Assembly (NCBI GenBank): GCA_963834755.1 | Contig: CAWICQ010000009.1 | Location: forward strand, 558,001-622,000 | Length of the DNA stretch: 64,000 nt | Source: Dokdonella_A sp963834755 | GTDB taxonomy: Bacteria > Pseudomonadota > Gammaproteobacteria > Xanthomonadales > Rhodanobacteraceae | Reading direction: 5' to 3' | Shown here: piece by piece, positions 54,387-63,183 of the stretch | How positions within the stretch are numbered: position 1 is the stretch's first letter | Layout: each line of letters begins with the position of its first letter | Position numbers and translations under genes: made by a program | The notes under the pieces: model-generated | Told to the model about the DNA's origin: nothing | What the model saw: only the letters and a program-made list of their open reading frames with translations | The model's database searches: none

Positions 54387-56558
54387 ATGAAACCCATACT
54401 CCGCGTCGCCCTGCCCGTTCCGCTCGACCTGTTGTTCGACTATCGCGTGCCCGATGCCGCCGTGGTGTCGCCGGGTTGCCGCGTGCTCGTGCCGTTCGGT
54501 CGACGCGAGACGGTCGGAATCGTCGTCGAGCTCTCCGATGCTTCGGACCTGCCTCCCGATCGATTGAAAGCCGCGAGCCGCGTGCTCGACGCGACGCCGC
54601 TGATCGATGCCGAATTGATGGCGACGCTGCAGTGGGCCGCGCGTTACTACCAGCATCCGCTCGGCGAAGTGCTGCACACCGCGATCCCCGCCGCGCTGCG
54701 CTGCGCGCGACCGTTGCCTGCTGCCGCCGCGAACGCGCTCGAGTTGACCGAAGAGGGCGTCATCGCCCGTGCCGATCCGAAACGCCGTAGCGGCACGCGC
54801 ATCGCGGCGCTGCTCGACCTGCTCGGTGCCGCGCCGGTCGCGATCGAGGATTTCGACGCGACCCTGCCCGGCTGGCGGGGCGCCGCGCGCACGGCGACGG
54901 CGCGCGGCTGGATCCGGCGCATCGCGAAACCGGCGCCGCCGCCGCGCGAACCACGCGCCGGATCCACGCTCAACGACGAGCAACGTGCCGCCGCCGACGC
55001 GATCGTCGGCGCACGCGGCTTCGCGCCGTTCCTGCTCGACGGCGTGACCGGCAGCGGCAAGACCGACGTGTATCTCGCTACGATCGCGGCGTGCTTGACG
55101 GAGGACAAGCAGGCGCTGGTCCTGTTGCCCGAGATCGCGCTGACGCCGCAGGCGCTGCGCCGCTTCCGCGAAGAGCTCGGCGTCGAGGTCGCCGCGCTGC
55201 ACTCGGGACTTGGCGAAAGCGAACGGGCTCGCGCGTGGCTCGCGGTCGCGAGCGGCGAGGCAAAGGTGGTTCTCGGCACGCGCTCGGCGATCTTCGTGCC
55301 GCTGCCGCGCGCAGGCATCGTGATCGTCGACGAGGAGCACGATGCCTCGTACAAACAACAGGATGGATTCCGCTATCACGCGCGCGATCTCGCCGTGCTG
55401 CGCGCGAAGGCGCTCGACGTGCCGGTCGTGCTCGGCTCGGCGACACCGTCGCTGGAAACACTGGCGAACGTGGCCGCGGGCCGCTATCGCTCATTGCGGC
55501 TGACGCGCCGTGCCGGCAATGCGCGGCCTCCCTCGCTCACCGTGGTCGACGTGCGCCGGCAACCGCTGCAGCACGGTCTCGCGCCATCGACGCTCGATGC
55601 GATCGCGGCCTGCATCGCGCGCGACGAACAGGCGCTGATCTTCAAGAACCGCCGCGGCTATGCGCCGGTGCTGATGTGCCACGACTGCGGCTGGAGCGCG
55701 CAATGTCCGAACTGCGAGCGCGCACTGACGCTGCATCAAGCGACGCGTCGTCTGCGCTGCCACCACTGCGGATTCAGCCAGGCCGTTCCGCGCGCATGCC
55801 CGATGTGCGGCGGACTCGCCCTGCATCCGTTGGGGCAAGGCACCGAGCGCCTCGAGGAAACACTGCGCGCGCGCTTTCCGGAAACGCCCCTCGTGCGCGT
55901 CGACCGCGACACGACGCGCGGTCGCCACGCGCGCGATGCGCTGTTCGACAACCTGCCTTCGGCCGGCGCGCGTATCCTCGTCGGCACGCAGATGCTCGCC
56001 AAGGGTCACGACCTTCCGCACCTGACGCTCGTCGTCCTCGTCGGCGTCGACGAAGGTTTGCACAGCGTCGACTTCCGCGCGTCGGAGCGTCTCGGTCAAC
56101 TCGTCGTGCAAGTGGCCGGCCGCGCCGGCCGAGCCGAGCGTCCGGGCAACGTGATCCTGCAGACGCACGATCCGGACCATCCACTGCTCGCCGTGCTGTT
56201 GCAAGGCGGCTATCGCGCGCTCTCGGCGAAGCTCCTCGACGAGCGTCGCGCGGCGGGTTTGCCGCCGTTCACGCATTTCGCGTTACTGCGCGCCGAAGCG
56301 AAGCAGCTCGCGCGCCTCGACGGATTTCTCGCCGCAGCCGCCGCCGCGATCGGCGACGCGCCGGTTTCGATGCACGGCCCGATGCCCGCGCCGATGCCGC
56401 GCCGCGCCGGCGTGCAGCGCGGCCAGTTATTGATCGAAGCGCGGGAACGATCGACGCTGCAGGAATTCCTCGGCGGATGGATCGAGCGCCTGCGCGCGAT
56501 GCCGGAAGGCAAGGCGCTGCGCTGGTCGATCGACGTAGATCCGGTCGATCTTTATTGA
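54387..56558 (+). CDS. priA: Primosomal replication protein N' (PriA helicase)
   Basis: A 723-residue superfamily-2 helicase that reloads DnaB at stalled forks. The N-terminal 3'-end-binding domain starts ILRVALPVPLDLLFDYRVP. Walker A is GVTGSGKTDVY at residues 219-229, the DEAH-type box is VDEEHDASYKQ, and motif III follows as LGSATPS. Eight cysteines of the zinc region lie in CHDCGWSAQCPNCERAL and RCHHCGFSQAVPRACPMCGG. Motifs V-VI (GTQMLAKGHD; QVAGRAGRAERPG) are intact. The ATG at 54387 gives the family N-terminus and length (E. coli 732); the open frame extends to 54240 without conservation. Confidence 0.97.
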   Translation: MKPILRVALPVPLDLLFDYRVPDAAVVSPGCRVLVPFGRRETVGIVVELSDASDLPPDRLKAASRVLDATPLIDAELMATLQWAARYYQHPLGEVLHTAIPAALRCARPLPAAAANALELTEEGVIARADPKRRSGTRIAALLDLLGAAPVAIEDFDATLPGWRGAARTATARGWIRRIAKPAPPPREPRAGSTLNDEQRAAADAIVGARGFAPFLLDGVTGSGKTDVYLATIAACLTEDKQALVLLPEIALTPQALRRFREELGVEVAALHSGLGESERARAWLAVASGEAKVVLGTRSAIFVPLPRAGIVIVDEEHDASYKQQDGFRYHARDLAVLRAKALDVPVVLGSATPSLETLANVAAGRYRSLRLTRRAGNARPPSLTVVDVRRQPLQHGLAPSTLDAIAACIARDEQALIFKNRRGYAPVLMCHDCGWSAQCPNCERALTLHQATRRLRCHHCGFSQAVPRACPMCGGLALHPLGQGTERLEETLRARFPETPLVRVDRDTTRGRHARDALFDNLPSAGARILVGTQMLAKGHDLPHLTLVVLVGVDEGLHSVDFRASERLGQLVVQVAGRAGRAERPGNVILQTHDPDHPLLAVLLQGGYRALSAKLLDERRAAGLPPFTHFALLRAEAKQLARLDGFLAAAAAAIGDAPVSMHGPMPAPMPRRAGVQRGQLLIEARERSTLQEFLGGWIERLRAMPEGKALRWSIDVDPVDLY

Positions 56559-56647
56559 AGAGAAGTTCGCGCGACCCCGCGCGCGCGAGATTCGCGCGAC
56601 GCGTCGTTCCTGTGCGATTCTCGCCATGCAGCGAGACGGAGAAGCGG

Positions 56648-58579
56648 GTGCCAAGGCAATACAGCATGGGCGGGCGCGCAACGCATGCCGCGCCGCCCGG
56701 AGCGGGGCGCAGCGGGCCGCGCGATCCGCCACCGGCGCGCACGGCGCCAAAGAATCTGCGCGAGCGCTTCGTCGCGCTGCGCAATCTGCCGCCGTTCCTG
56801 CGCGAATTGTGGGCGTCGAGTCCGCCGCTGCTGATCACCGACGTGGTTTTGCGCATCGTGCGCGCGGTGCTGCCGGTCGCGACGCTGTTCGTCGGCAAAC
56901 TCATCATCGATGAAGTCGTCGGGCTGGTGCGCACCGGCGTGTCGTTCGATTCGATCGGCGCGGCGCTGCAGAGCGGTCAACTGAATCGGCTCGGTCTCTG
57001 GCTCGCCTGTGAATTCGGGCTCGCGGTGCTTTCGGATGTGCTCGGGCGCATCGTGTCGCTCGTCGACGCGCTGCTGTCCGAGAAATACATCAACGTGACC
57101 AGCATCCGCCTGATGCAGCACGCGGCGACGCTCGATCTGGAGGATTTCGAAGACAGCGAGATGCAGGATCGTCTGGATCGCGCGCGCCGCCAGACGGTCG
57201 GGCGCAGCGCGCTGATGAGCCAGCTGTTCGGCCAGGCGCAGGACATGGTGACCGTGGCGAGCTTCGCGGTCGGTCTCGTCGCGTTTGCGCCGTGGCTGAT
57301 CGCGCTGCTGGTCATCGCGCTGGTGCCGGCGTTTCTCGGCGAAGCGCATTTCAACGCGCAGAGCTATTCGCTGAACTACGCGTACACGCCGGAACGGCGC
57401 GTGCTCGATTATGTGCGCCTGGTCGGCGCGAGCGTCGAGACCGCGAAGGAAGTCAAGATCTTCGGCCTCGGCGATTTCCTGATCGACCGCTACCGCGCGC
57501 TGGCCGAACGTTTTTACGACGAGAACCGCAAACTCGCGCGACGTCGCGCCGGTTGGGGCAGCGTGTTCGCGGCGCTCGGCACGATCGGCTACTACGTCGC
57601 CTATGCGCTGATCGCATGGCGCACCGTGCGCGGCGAATTCAGCATCGGTGATCTCACGTTCCTGTCCGGATCGTTCCGGCGCTTGCGCAATCTGCTCGAG
57701 AATCTGCTGATCGGCTTTTCGCAGCTCGCAGGACAAGCGCTTTATCTCGACGATCTCTATTCGTTCTTCGAGATCGAAGCCGAAATCCGCTCGCCGGCCG
57801 ATGCGCGCGCGTTTCCGCGGCCGATCCGCGAAGGTTTCGTGTTCGAAAACGTCGGTTTTCGATATCCCGGCGCCGAGCGGTGGGCCGTGCGAGAGCTTTC
57901 GTTCGCGCTCAAGGCCGGCGAAGTGCTGGCACTGGTCGGCGAAAACGGCGCCGGCAAGACCACGCTGGTGAAACTCCTCGCGCGTCTCTACGACCCGGAC
58001 GAGGGCCGCATCCTGCTCGACGGTCATGATCTGCGCGAATACGATCTCGGTGCGGTCCGCGCGCACATCGGCGTGATCTTCCAGGACTTCGTGCGCTACT
58101 CGTTCACCGCCGCGGAGAACATCGCGGTCGGCCGCATCGAAGCGCGCGAAGATCGTCCGCGCATCGTGCACGCGGCGGAGGAAAGCTTGGCCGATCCGGT
58201 GATCCGGCGACTGCCGCACGGCTACGATCAGGCGATGAGCAAACGCTTCCGCGACGGCGTCGATCTCTCCGGCGGAGAGTGGCAGAAGATCGCGATCGCG
58301 CGCGCGTACATGCGCGATGCGGAAGTGCTGATCCTGGATGAACCAACCGCGGCGCTCGATGCACGCTCGGAATTCGAAGTGTTCCAGCGCTTCAAGGATT
58401 TGAGTGCGGGCAAGACCGCCATCTTGATCTCGCACCGGTTCTCGACGGTCAGGATGGCCGATCGCATTCTCGTGCTCGACGGCGGGCGTATCGAGGAAGT
58501 TGGCACGCACGAGGAATTGCTGGCGTCGGGTCGGCGCTATGCGGAGTTGTTCGAGTTGCAGGCTGCGGGGTATCGGTAG
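56648..58579 (+). CDS. ABC transporter, fused membrane and ATPase domains
   Basis: A ~643-residue half-transporter of the ABCB/MsbA-like exporter type. After a basic, Pro-rich N-terminal tail come six membrane helices (residues ~50-360) and the ATPase domain: Walker A LVGENGAGKTTLVKLLARLY, Q-loop FQDFVRYSFTAAENIAVGR, signature VDLSGGEWQKIAIARAYM, Walker B VLILDEPTAALDA and switch His in ISHRFSTVRM. Such half-transporters work as homodimers and export lipids, peptides or drugs; the substrate is unknown. The start is either the GTG at 56648 (GGAGAA four bases upstream) or the ATG at 56666 (AAGG upstream). The gene follows priA by ~90 bases. Confidence 0.92.
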   Translation: MPRQYSMGGRATHAAPPGAGRSGPRDPPPARTAPKNLRERFVALRNLPPFLRELWASSPPLLITDVVLRIVRAVLPVATLFVGKLIIDEVVGLVRTGVSFDSIGAALQSGQLNRLGLWLACEFGLAVLSDVLGRIVSLVDALLSEKYINVTSIRLMQHAATLDLEDFEDSEMQDRLDRARRQTVGRSALMSQLFGQAQDMVTVASFAVGLVAFAPWLIALLVIALVPAFLGEAHFNAQSYSLNYAYTPERRVLDYVRLVGASVETAKEVKIFGLGDFLIDRYRALAERFYDENRKLARRRAGWGSVFAALGTIGYYVAYALIAWRTVRGEFSIGDLTFLSGSFRRLRNLLENLLIGFSQLAGQALYLDDLYSFFEIEAEIRSPADARAFPRPIREGFVFENVGFRYPGAERWAVRELSFALKAGEVLALVGENGAGKTTLVKLLARLYDPDEGRILLDGHDLREYDLGAVRAHIGVIFQDFVRYSFTAAENIAVGRIEAREDRPRIVHAAEESLADPVIRRLPHGYDQAMSKRFRDGVDLSGGEWQKIAIARAYMRDAEVLILDEPTAALDARSEFEVFQRFKDLSAGKTAILISHRFSTVRMADRILVLDGGRIEEVGTHEELLASGRRYAELFELQAAGYR

Positions 58580-58588
58580 GAATTTTCA

Positions 58589-58610
58589 CCTCTCCCGCTT
58601 GCGGGAGAGG
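58589..58610. repeat. Single hairpin of the dispersed palindromic family
   Basis: A lone CTCTCCCGCTTGCGGGAGAG stem lies immediately after the ABC transporter stop, without the GTGAGGGC half or a right arm. It could serve as a weak 3'-end stabiliser for the transporter mRNA. Confidence 0.7.
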
Positions 58611-58640
58611 GGATACGCTCTCACGAACCTTCTGGCGTTC

Positions 58641-58670
58641 AAAAAAGAACGGCCCCGATCGGGGCCGTTC
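58641..58670 (-). terminator. Rho-independent terminator of rpoH
   Basis: A perfect 24-base palindrome at 58647-58670 with stem core ACGGCCCCGATCGGGGCCGT is followed on the minus strand by six T residues (AAAAAA at 58641-58646 on the plus strand). It begins 26 bases after the rpoH stop codon. The T-run orientation assigns it to rpoH, not to the ABC transporter. Confidence 0.9.
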
Positions 58671-58695
58671 GATACGAAACATTCTTCACCCAAGA

Positions 58696-59556
58696 TCAGG
58701 CGACAAACAGCGCTCGCATCTTCTTCATCGCATTCGCCTCGATCTGGCGGATGCGCTCGGCGGAAACGCCGTACTCGTCCGCGAGTTCCTGCAGCGTCGC
58801 CTTCTCGCCGTCCTTGAGCCAGCGGCGCTGGATAATGTCGCGCGAACGGTCGTCGAGGTTGACGAGACCACGATGCAGCGTGTCCAGACTCGATGCCTCT
58901 TCCGATTCCGCTTCGACCGTTCCATACGGATCGGCGGAATGATCGATCAGGAACGCCGCGGGTGCGGGCTTCTCGTCGTCATCGGCATCGACGGGCGAAT
59001 CGAACGCGACGTCGCGACCGTTGAGGCGCGCTTCCATCTCGAGCACTGTCGCCGCCGGCACGCCGAGTTCCTTGGCGATCGTGTTCACTTCCTCGGAATT
59101 CATCCAACCCAGACGCTTCTTCGACTTGCGCAGATTGAAGAACAGTTTGCGCTGCGCCTTGGTCGTGGCGACCTTGACGATGCGCCAGTTGCGCAGGATG
59201 AACTCGTGCATTTCCGCGCGGATCCAATGGACCGCAAACGACACCAGGCGCACGCCCTGGTTCGGGTCGAAGCGCTTGACGGCCTTCATCAGGCCGATAT
59301 TTCCTTCCTGAATCAGATCGCCGACCTGCAGGCCATAGCCGGAATAGCCGCGCGCGACGTGCACGACGAAGCGCAGGTGCGAAAGCACCATCTGCTTGGC
59401 CGCATCGAGATCGTCTTGGTCGACAAACCGGCGCGCCAGATCCTGCTCTTCAGCCTGGGTCAGCATTGGAATGCGGTGAACCGCACTCACATACGACTCA
59501 AGACTTCCGATCGCGCTGGGGATCGGAAGGTTGCTGGCGATCAAAGCATTCGTCAT
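58696..59556 (-). CDS. rpoH: Heat-shock sigma factor RpoH (sigma-32)
   Basis: A 286-residue sigma factor directing transcription of chaperone and protease genes. Region 2 is clear (HLRFVVHVARGYSGYGLQVG, then LIQEGNIGLMKAVKRFDPNQ and FAVHWIRAEMHEFILRNWRI), the RpoH box lies in KAQRKLFFNLRKSKKRLGWM, and the region-4 HTH is LQELADEYGVSAERIRQIEA. AGGAG precedes the ATG at 59556. A CIRCE inverted repeat lies 29 bases upstream of the ATG and a strong terminator follows, so it is a separate transcript from the upstream ung-ftsX-ftsE genes. A GGAACT motif upstream of CIRCE resembles a sigma-E -35 element, as known for E. coli rpoH, but the match is partial. Confidence 0.97.
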   Translation of the reverse strand: MTNALIASNLPIPSAIGSLESYVSAVHRIPMLTQAEEQDLARRFVDQDDLDAAKQMVLSHLRFVVHVARGYSGYGLQVGDLIQEGNIGLMKAVKRFDPNQGVRLVSFAVHWIRAEMHEFILRNWRIVKVATTKAQRKLFFNLRKSKKRLGWMNSEEVNTIAKELGVPAATVLEMEARLNGRDVAFDSPVDADDDEKPAPAAFLIDHSADPYGTVEAESEEASSLDTLHRGLVNLDDRSRDIIQRRWLKDGEKATLQELADEYGVSAERIRQIEANAMKKMRALFVA

Positions 59557-59585
59557 TCGGTGAATCTCCTGACTTCGGGAGCCCT

Positions 59586-59612
59586 CTAGCACTCGTCCTA
59601 TGGGAGTGCTAA
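59586..59612. promoter_or_regulatory. CIRCE element (HrcA operator) upstream of rpoH
   Basis: CTAGCACTC-N9-GAGTGCTAA matches the CIRCE consensus TTAGCACTC-N9-GAGTGCTAA with a single mismatch at the outermost base and exact 9-base spacing. CIRCE is bound by the heat-labile repressor HrcA. Its position 29-55 bases before the rpoH ATG puts it in the promoter or 5' leader, so HrcA should repress rpoH at normal temperature. Confidence 0.88.
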
Positions 59613-59830
59613 ATGCTCCAAGAGTTCCCTTCACCAGTCCCTTGGCCGGAACATAATTGAACTGGCGAGTATAGTACGCTCCCGGGACCGGAAAGGGAAG
59701 GTTTCAAGGGGTGCGCGAATAGCGGACAGATCGTTTCCAGAGCAGCGCAGGCCTATAAGAATCAATGGGTTGTCGGACGCCACCTGTACCGTTGCTGTAG
59801 ACCGGTCCTGGCGGCGAGATCTTGCGTCGA

Positions 59831-60539
59831 TCAGTCGAGGACGAGCTCGGTCGCCGCCGGAAGCCGCCAATCGATGGGCGTCTGGCCCTTCTTTTCGAGC
59901 CACTCGTTGGCCCGGGAAAAGTGGCCCGAGCCGATGAATCCGCGATAGGCCGACAGCGGCGACGGATGCGGTGCTTTCAAGACCAGATGCCGCTGCCGAT
60001 CGATCAGCTTGCCCTTCGCCTGGGCATAGCTGCCCCAGAGCATGAATACGAGTCCCTCGCGTTCGCGGTTGAGCGCATCGACGCAGGCATCCGTGAAGCC
60101 TTCCCAGCCTTTGCCTTGATGCGATCCGGCGAGACCCTGCTCGACGGTCAGCACCGCGTTGAGCAGCAAGCACGCCCTGCCGAGCCCACGAAATCAGACA
60201 ACCGTGATCGGGACGCGGAATGCGCAGGTCGCGTTCGATCTCCGCAAAGATGTTTTCGAGCGACGGCGGCGCCGGCACGCCCGGCATCACCGAAAAGCAC
60301 AAGCCGTGCGCCTGATTCGGTCCGTGATACGGATCCTGGCCGAGGATCACCACCTTGACCTTGTCGAACGGCGTCGCATTGAGCGCCGCAAAGATATTCG
60401 CGCCGGCAGGATAAATGACTTTGCCTTTGCGCTTTTCCTCGCGCAGGAATTCGCCGAGCGCCTGCATCTCGGGACGCTCGAACCAATAACCGATGTGTGC
60501 CTTCCAGGAAGGCTCGAGCTTGAGCCGGTCCCCGCTCAC
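59831..60539 (-). CDS. ung: Uracil-DNA glycosylase (family 1), one frameshift
   Basis: Family-1 UDG, which removes uracil from DNA. The catalytic motif GQDPYHGPNQAHGLCFSVMP holds the catalytic Asp, and the Leu-loop region APHPSPLSAYRGFIGSGHFS has the catalytic His. One extra base at 60168-60169 splits the gene; removing it restores the family-typical ISWARQGVLLLNAVLTVEQG and gives 235 residues (E. coli 229). The GTG start at 60539 overlaps the response-regulator stop (GTGA), so translation is coupled. Both halves are conserved and the break is an A duplication, which suggests a sequencing error. Confidence 0.93.
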
Positions 60540-61387
60540 GCGTGCGCGCGCTCGCGCAGCTTGCGCGCGACGCGCAGCTGAAACACGAGCTTGGTGATCA
60601 GGAGGCGTTCTTCGATAGGCTTGTGCACCAGATCGTTCGCGCCCGCGCGGAGCAGCGCGGTCTGGTTGTTCGGATTGTCGTCGCCGGTCATTACCAGCAC
60701 CGGCAGCTCGCCTTTCGAATAGCCGAAACCGCCGCGGATGAGCTCCAGGAGATCGCCGCCGGAGAGATCGCCCTTCAAGTTCACGTCGGTCAGCACGAGA
60801 TCCGGTCCCGGCGCGCGGTTCTCGTTCTTCGCGGTTTCCAAAAGCTCGATCGCGGCTTCGACGCTGGTCACCTGCGTTACGGTGAGACCGAATTTCTCCA
60901 TCATTCGCGTCGTCGCGACCGCAACCACGCGGCTGTCCTCGACATACAGCACTTCGCCGCTCGCCTGCTGCGCCGGGTGCACGTAGCCGCGGATGAATTC
61001 GGCGAGCGCTTCGAAACCGAGCGCCTTGTCGAAATAGTCGGTGACATCGTGCGTGAGCGAACGCGCGACCAGGCGTTCCTGCACGTCGCCGGAGACGACG
61101 ATGATCGGTATATACGCCTGCGGCGAATATTCGCGCACGTGATGCGCGAGCTCGACGCCGTCCATGTCGGGCAGACTGAGCGCAGTCGTGACGAGATCGA
61201 CGACACCGCTTTCGAGCTCGCGCTTGGCCGCCGCTCCGCTGTCGCACGAGAGCACGACCGAATCGGGAAGTTCTTCTTTCAGAACCTGCTCGATCAAGCG
61301 CCGCACCAGTCGTGAACCATCGACGACGAGCACGCGCGGCTTGTCGCTGGACAGATGACGCGGCAATGAAGAGATTTCGGACGCCAT
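60536..61387 (-). CDS. Tandem-receiver response regulator with a degenerate first receiver
   Basis: A 283-residue protein of two CheY-like domains and no output domain. REC2 (~residues 145-275) has a proper phosphoacceptor in PDLVLTDVNLKGDLSGGDLL plus LPVLVMTGDDN and the conserved Lys in DLVHKPIEE. REC1 (~18-130) reads VDLVTTALSLPDMDGVELAH, where the phosphoacceptor Asp is replaced by Ala, so it is probably a pseudo-receiver used for binding. The ATG at 61387 shares a base with the ftsX stop (TGATG) and the stop overlaps ung. The cognate kinase is not in the window. Placement between ftsX and ung suggests co-transcription rather than a shared pathway. Confidence 0.88.
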   Translation of the reverse strand: MASEISSLPRHLSSDKPRVLVVDGSRLVRRLIEQVLKEELPDSVVLSCDSGAAAKRELESGVVDLVTTALSLPDMDGVELAHHVREYSPQAYIPIIVVSGDVQERLVARSLTHDVTDYFDKALGFEALAEFIRGYVHPAQQASGEVLYVEDSRVVAVATTRMMEKFGLTVTQVTSVEAAIELLETAKNENRAPGPDLVLTDVNLKGDLSGGDLLELIRGGFGYSKGELPVLVMTGDDNPNNQTALLRAGANDLVHKPIEERLLITKLVFQLRVARKLRERAHA

Positions 61388-62409
61388 CACTCGGGATGTC
61401 CCGCGGCCATGTGCCGTGCCGTCGCGATGAAGGCGCCGGCCCAGCCGAGCAAGGAACTCGCCCCGATCACGATCAGCGCGGAAATTGCGCCGAGACCGCG
61501 CAGGGCGAAACGATGATCATAGCTCGCCAGCAGGCGGTCGAGCGGGCCGGCGATCGCCCATTCCGCACCGATTACGACGATGAGCGCGAACGCGCCGCCG
61601 AGAAGCCCATACCAGAGGCCCGTGTAGAGAAACGGTCGGCGCACGAATCCGCTGCCGGCGCCGATCAGCTGCATCACGGCGATTTCATTCGCACGGCCCT
61701 GGATGTCCGTGCGCACGGTATTGCCGATCACCAACAACGTCGCGAGCGCGAGCAGCGCTGCGATGACCGCGACGGCGCGCTCGCCGAAATGCAGCACGTC
61801 GGAAAGACGGCGACGCCAGGTCGCGTCGTACTGCACGAAATCGATGCGCTTGTCATTGCGAAGATCGGCCACCAGCGGCGGATCGGTTTCTTCGGCCAGC
61901 TGGCGCGGCGTCACGACGAGCACGGTCGGCAGCGGATTGTCCTTGAGAATGTCGAGCGCTTCGCCGAAACCCGAAAGCTGGCGGAATTCGGCGAGTCCTT
62001 GTTCGGGTGTCTTGATCATGACGTCGGTGACGTCGTCACGTTTGCGCACGTCGGAGGCGAAAGCGCTCGCCGCCGGCGCGGCGATGGTCGGTTTGAGGAA
62101 CACCGTGACTTCGCGCGCTTCGCGCAGACCGCCGGACAGCATGCGCGCGTTGTCGAATGCGATGTAGAACAGCAACGGCAGTGCCAGCGCGAAACCGAGC
62201 ATCAGCACCGTCAAAGCGGTCGCCCACGGCCGCGCGGCGAGACGGCCGAGGCTCGAGAAAAATCCGTAAAAATGATGATCGCGCCACGCGCCGATGCGCG
62301 AACGCAGCGACGAGCGCTGTCGCCGCGGTTCAGCCGCCGTCGTGGAAACGGCCGGCGTCGGCGCCGCCGCCTTGCGCACGTTGCGCTCGGCCTGTCGTTT
62401 CACGGTCAT
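61387..62409 (-). CDS. ftsX: Cell-division permease-like protein FtsX
   Basis: A 340-residue membrane protein that with FtsE recruits and activates peptidoglycan hydrolases at the septum. After a basic cytoplasmic tail (~45 residues), TM1 is WATALTVLMLGFALALPLLF, followed by the periplasmic extracellular domain (~90-200, including TPEQGLAEFRQLSGFGEALD), then three helices typical of the FtsX/MacB fold, with GRANEIAVMQLIGAGSGFVR before TM3. The gene overlaps ftsE by four bases (ATGA at 62406-62409). Length and topology match proteobacterial FtsX. Confidence 0.95.
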   Translation of the reverse strand: MTVKRQAERNVRKAAAPTPAVSTTAAEPRRQRSSLRSRIGAWRDHHFYGFFSSLGRLAARPWATALTVLMLGFALALPLLFYIAFDNARMLSGGLREAREVTVFLKPTIAAPAASAFASDVRKRDDVTDVMIKTPEQGLAEFRQLSGFGEALDILKDNPLPTVLVVTPRQLAEETDPPLVADLRNDKRIDFVQYDATWRRRLSDVLHFGERAVAVIAALLALATLLVIGNTVRTDIQGRANEIAVMQLIGAGSGFVRRPFLYTGLWYGLLGGAFALIVVIGAEWAIAGPLDRLLASYDHRFALRGLGAISALIVIGASSLLGWAGAFIATARHMAAGHPE

Positions 62410-63080
62410 GACGCCGCCGGGCGGAAATCGTCGATCAACCGACCGTGATCGAGCACGAGCACGCGCTTGTTGATGCGCTTGATCAGGTGCAGATCGTGGC
62501 TCGCGACGAGCACGGTCGTGCCGACCGCGCCGAACTCGGCGAAGAGGTTCATGATCTCGGCGGAAAGCTGCGGATCGAGATTGCCGGTCGGCTCGTCGGC
62601 AATGATCACCGGCGGCTTGGCAACGATCGCGCGCGCGATGCCGACGCGCTGCTGTTCTCCGGCTGAAAGCGCAAGCGGCGAAGCTTTTTCCTTTGCCAAC
62701 AGACCGACCTTGTCCAGCGCGGCGCGCACGCGCTTGCCGATTTCATCGCGCGTCGTGCCGGCGATGATGAGCGGCAGCGCGATGTTGTCGAACACGGTGC
62801 GATCAGTAAGCAAGCGGTGATCCTGAAACACCATGCCGATGCGCCGACGCAGTTGCGGAACCGCGCGCGTACGCAGGCCCGCGAGCTGCGTGTGATCGAC
62901 CACGATCTGCCCGCGCGTCGGCCGCTCGACCAGCCCGATCAACTTCAGCAGCGTGCTCTTGCCGGCGCCCGAGTGCCCGGTCACGAACACCATTTCGCCC
63001 GCGCCGATCTCGAAGCTGAGCTCGGCGAGCGCGTCCTGGCCGGAGGCGTAGCGTTTGCTGACTTTGTCGAAGGTGATCAT
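62406..63080 (-). CDS. ftsE: Cell-division ATP-binding protein FtsE
   Basis: A 224-residue ABC ATPase partnering FtsX. Walker A is GHSGAGKST at residues 35-43, the Q-loop is VFQDHRLLTDRTVFDNIALP, the signature LALSAGEQQRVGIARAIVAK and Walker B PVIIADEPTGNLDPQ. The switch His is in VLVASHDLHLIKRIN. Length and motif spacing are those of E. coli FtsE (222). ATP hydrolysis drives conformational change in FtsX that activates cell-wall hydrolases. In E. coli the order is ftsY-ftsE-ftsX-rpoH; here a response regulator and ung are inserted before rpoH. Confidence 0.97.
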   Translation of the reverse strand: MITFDKVSKRYASGQDALAELSFEIGAGEMVFVTGHSGAGKSTLLKLIGLVERPTRGQIVVDHTQLAGLRTRAVPQLRRRIGMVFQDHRLLTDRTVFDNIALPLIIAGTTRDEIGKRVRAALDKVGLLAKEKASPLALSAGEQQRVGIARAIVAKPPVIIADEPTGNLDPQLSAEIMNLFAEFGAVGTTVLVASHDLHLIKRINKRVLVLDHGRLIDDFRPAAS

Positions 63081-63087
63081 CTAAAGC

Positions 63088-63181
63088 CGGGAATCGGGAA
63101 TGGAGAATTGGGAATTGTAAGTGAGTGCAAGACCAGCTTCGCCGCGCCTTTTCGATTCCCTGTTCTCCATTCCCAATTCCC
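63088..63181. repeat. Inverted GGGAATGGAGAA-type repeat between ftsE and gspF
   Basis: The left copy contains GGGAATGGAGAATTGGGAAT; the right copy is its near reverse complement, containing GTTCTCCATTCCCAATTCCC. They are separated by ~45 bases. It is a third repeat family distinct from the CTCTCCCGC and GGTGGGCC types. Confidence 0.65.
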
Positions 63182-63183
63182 CG

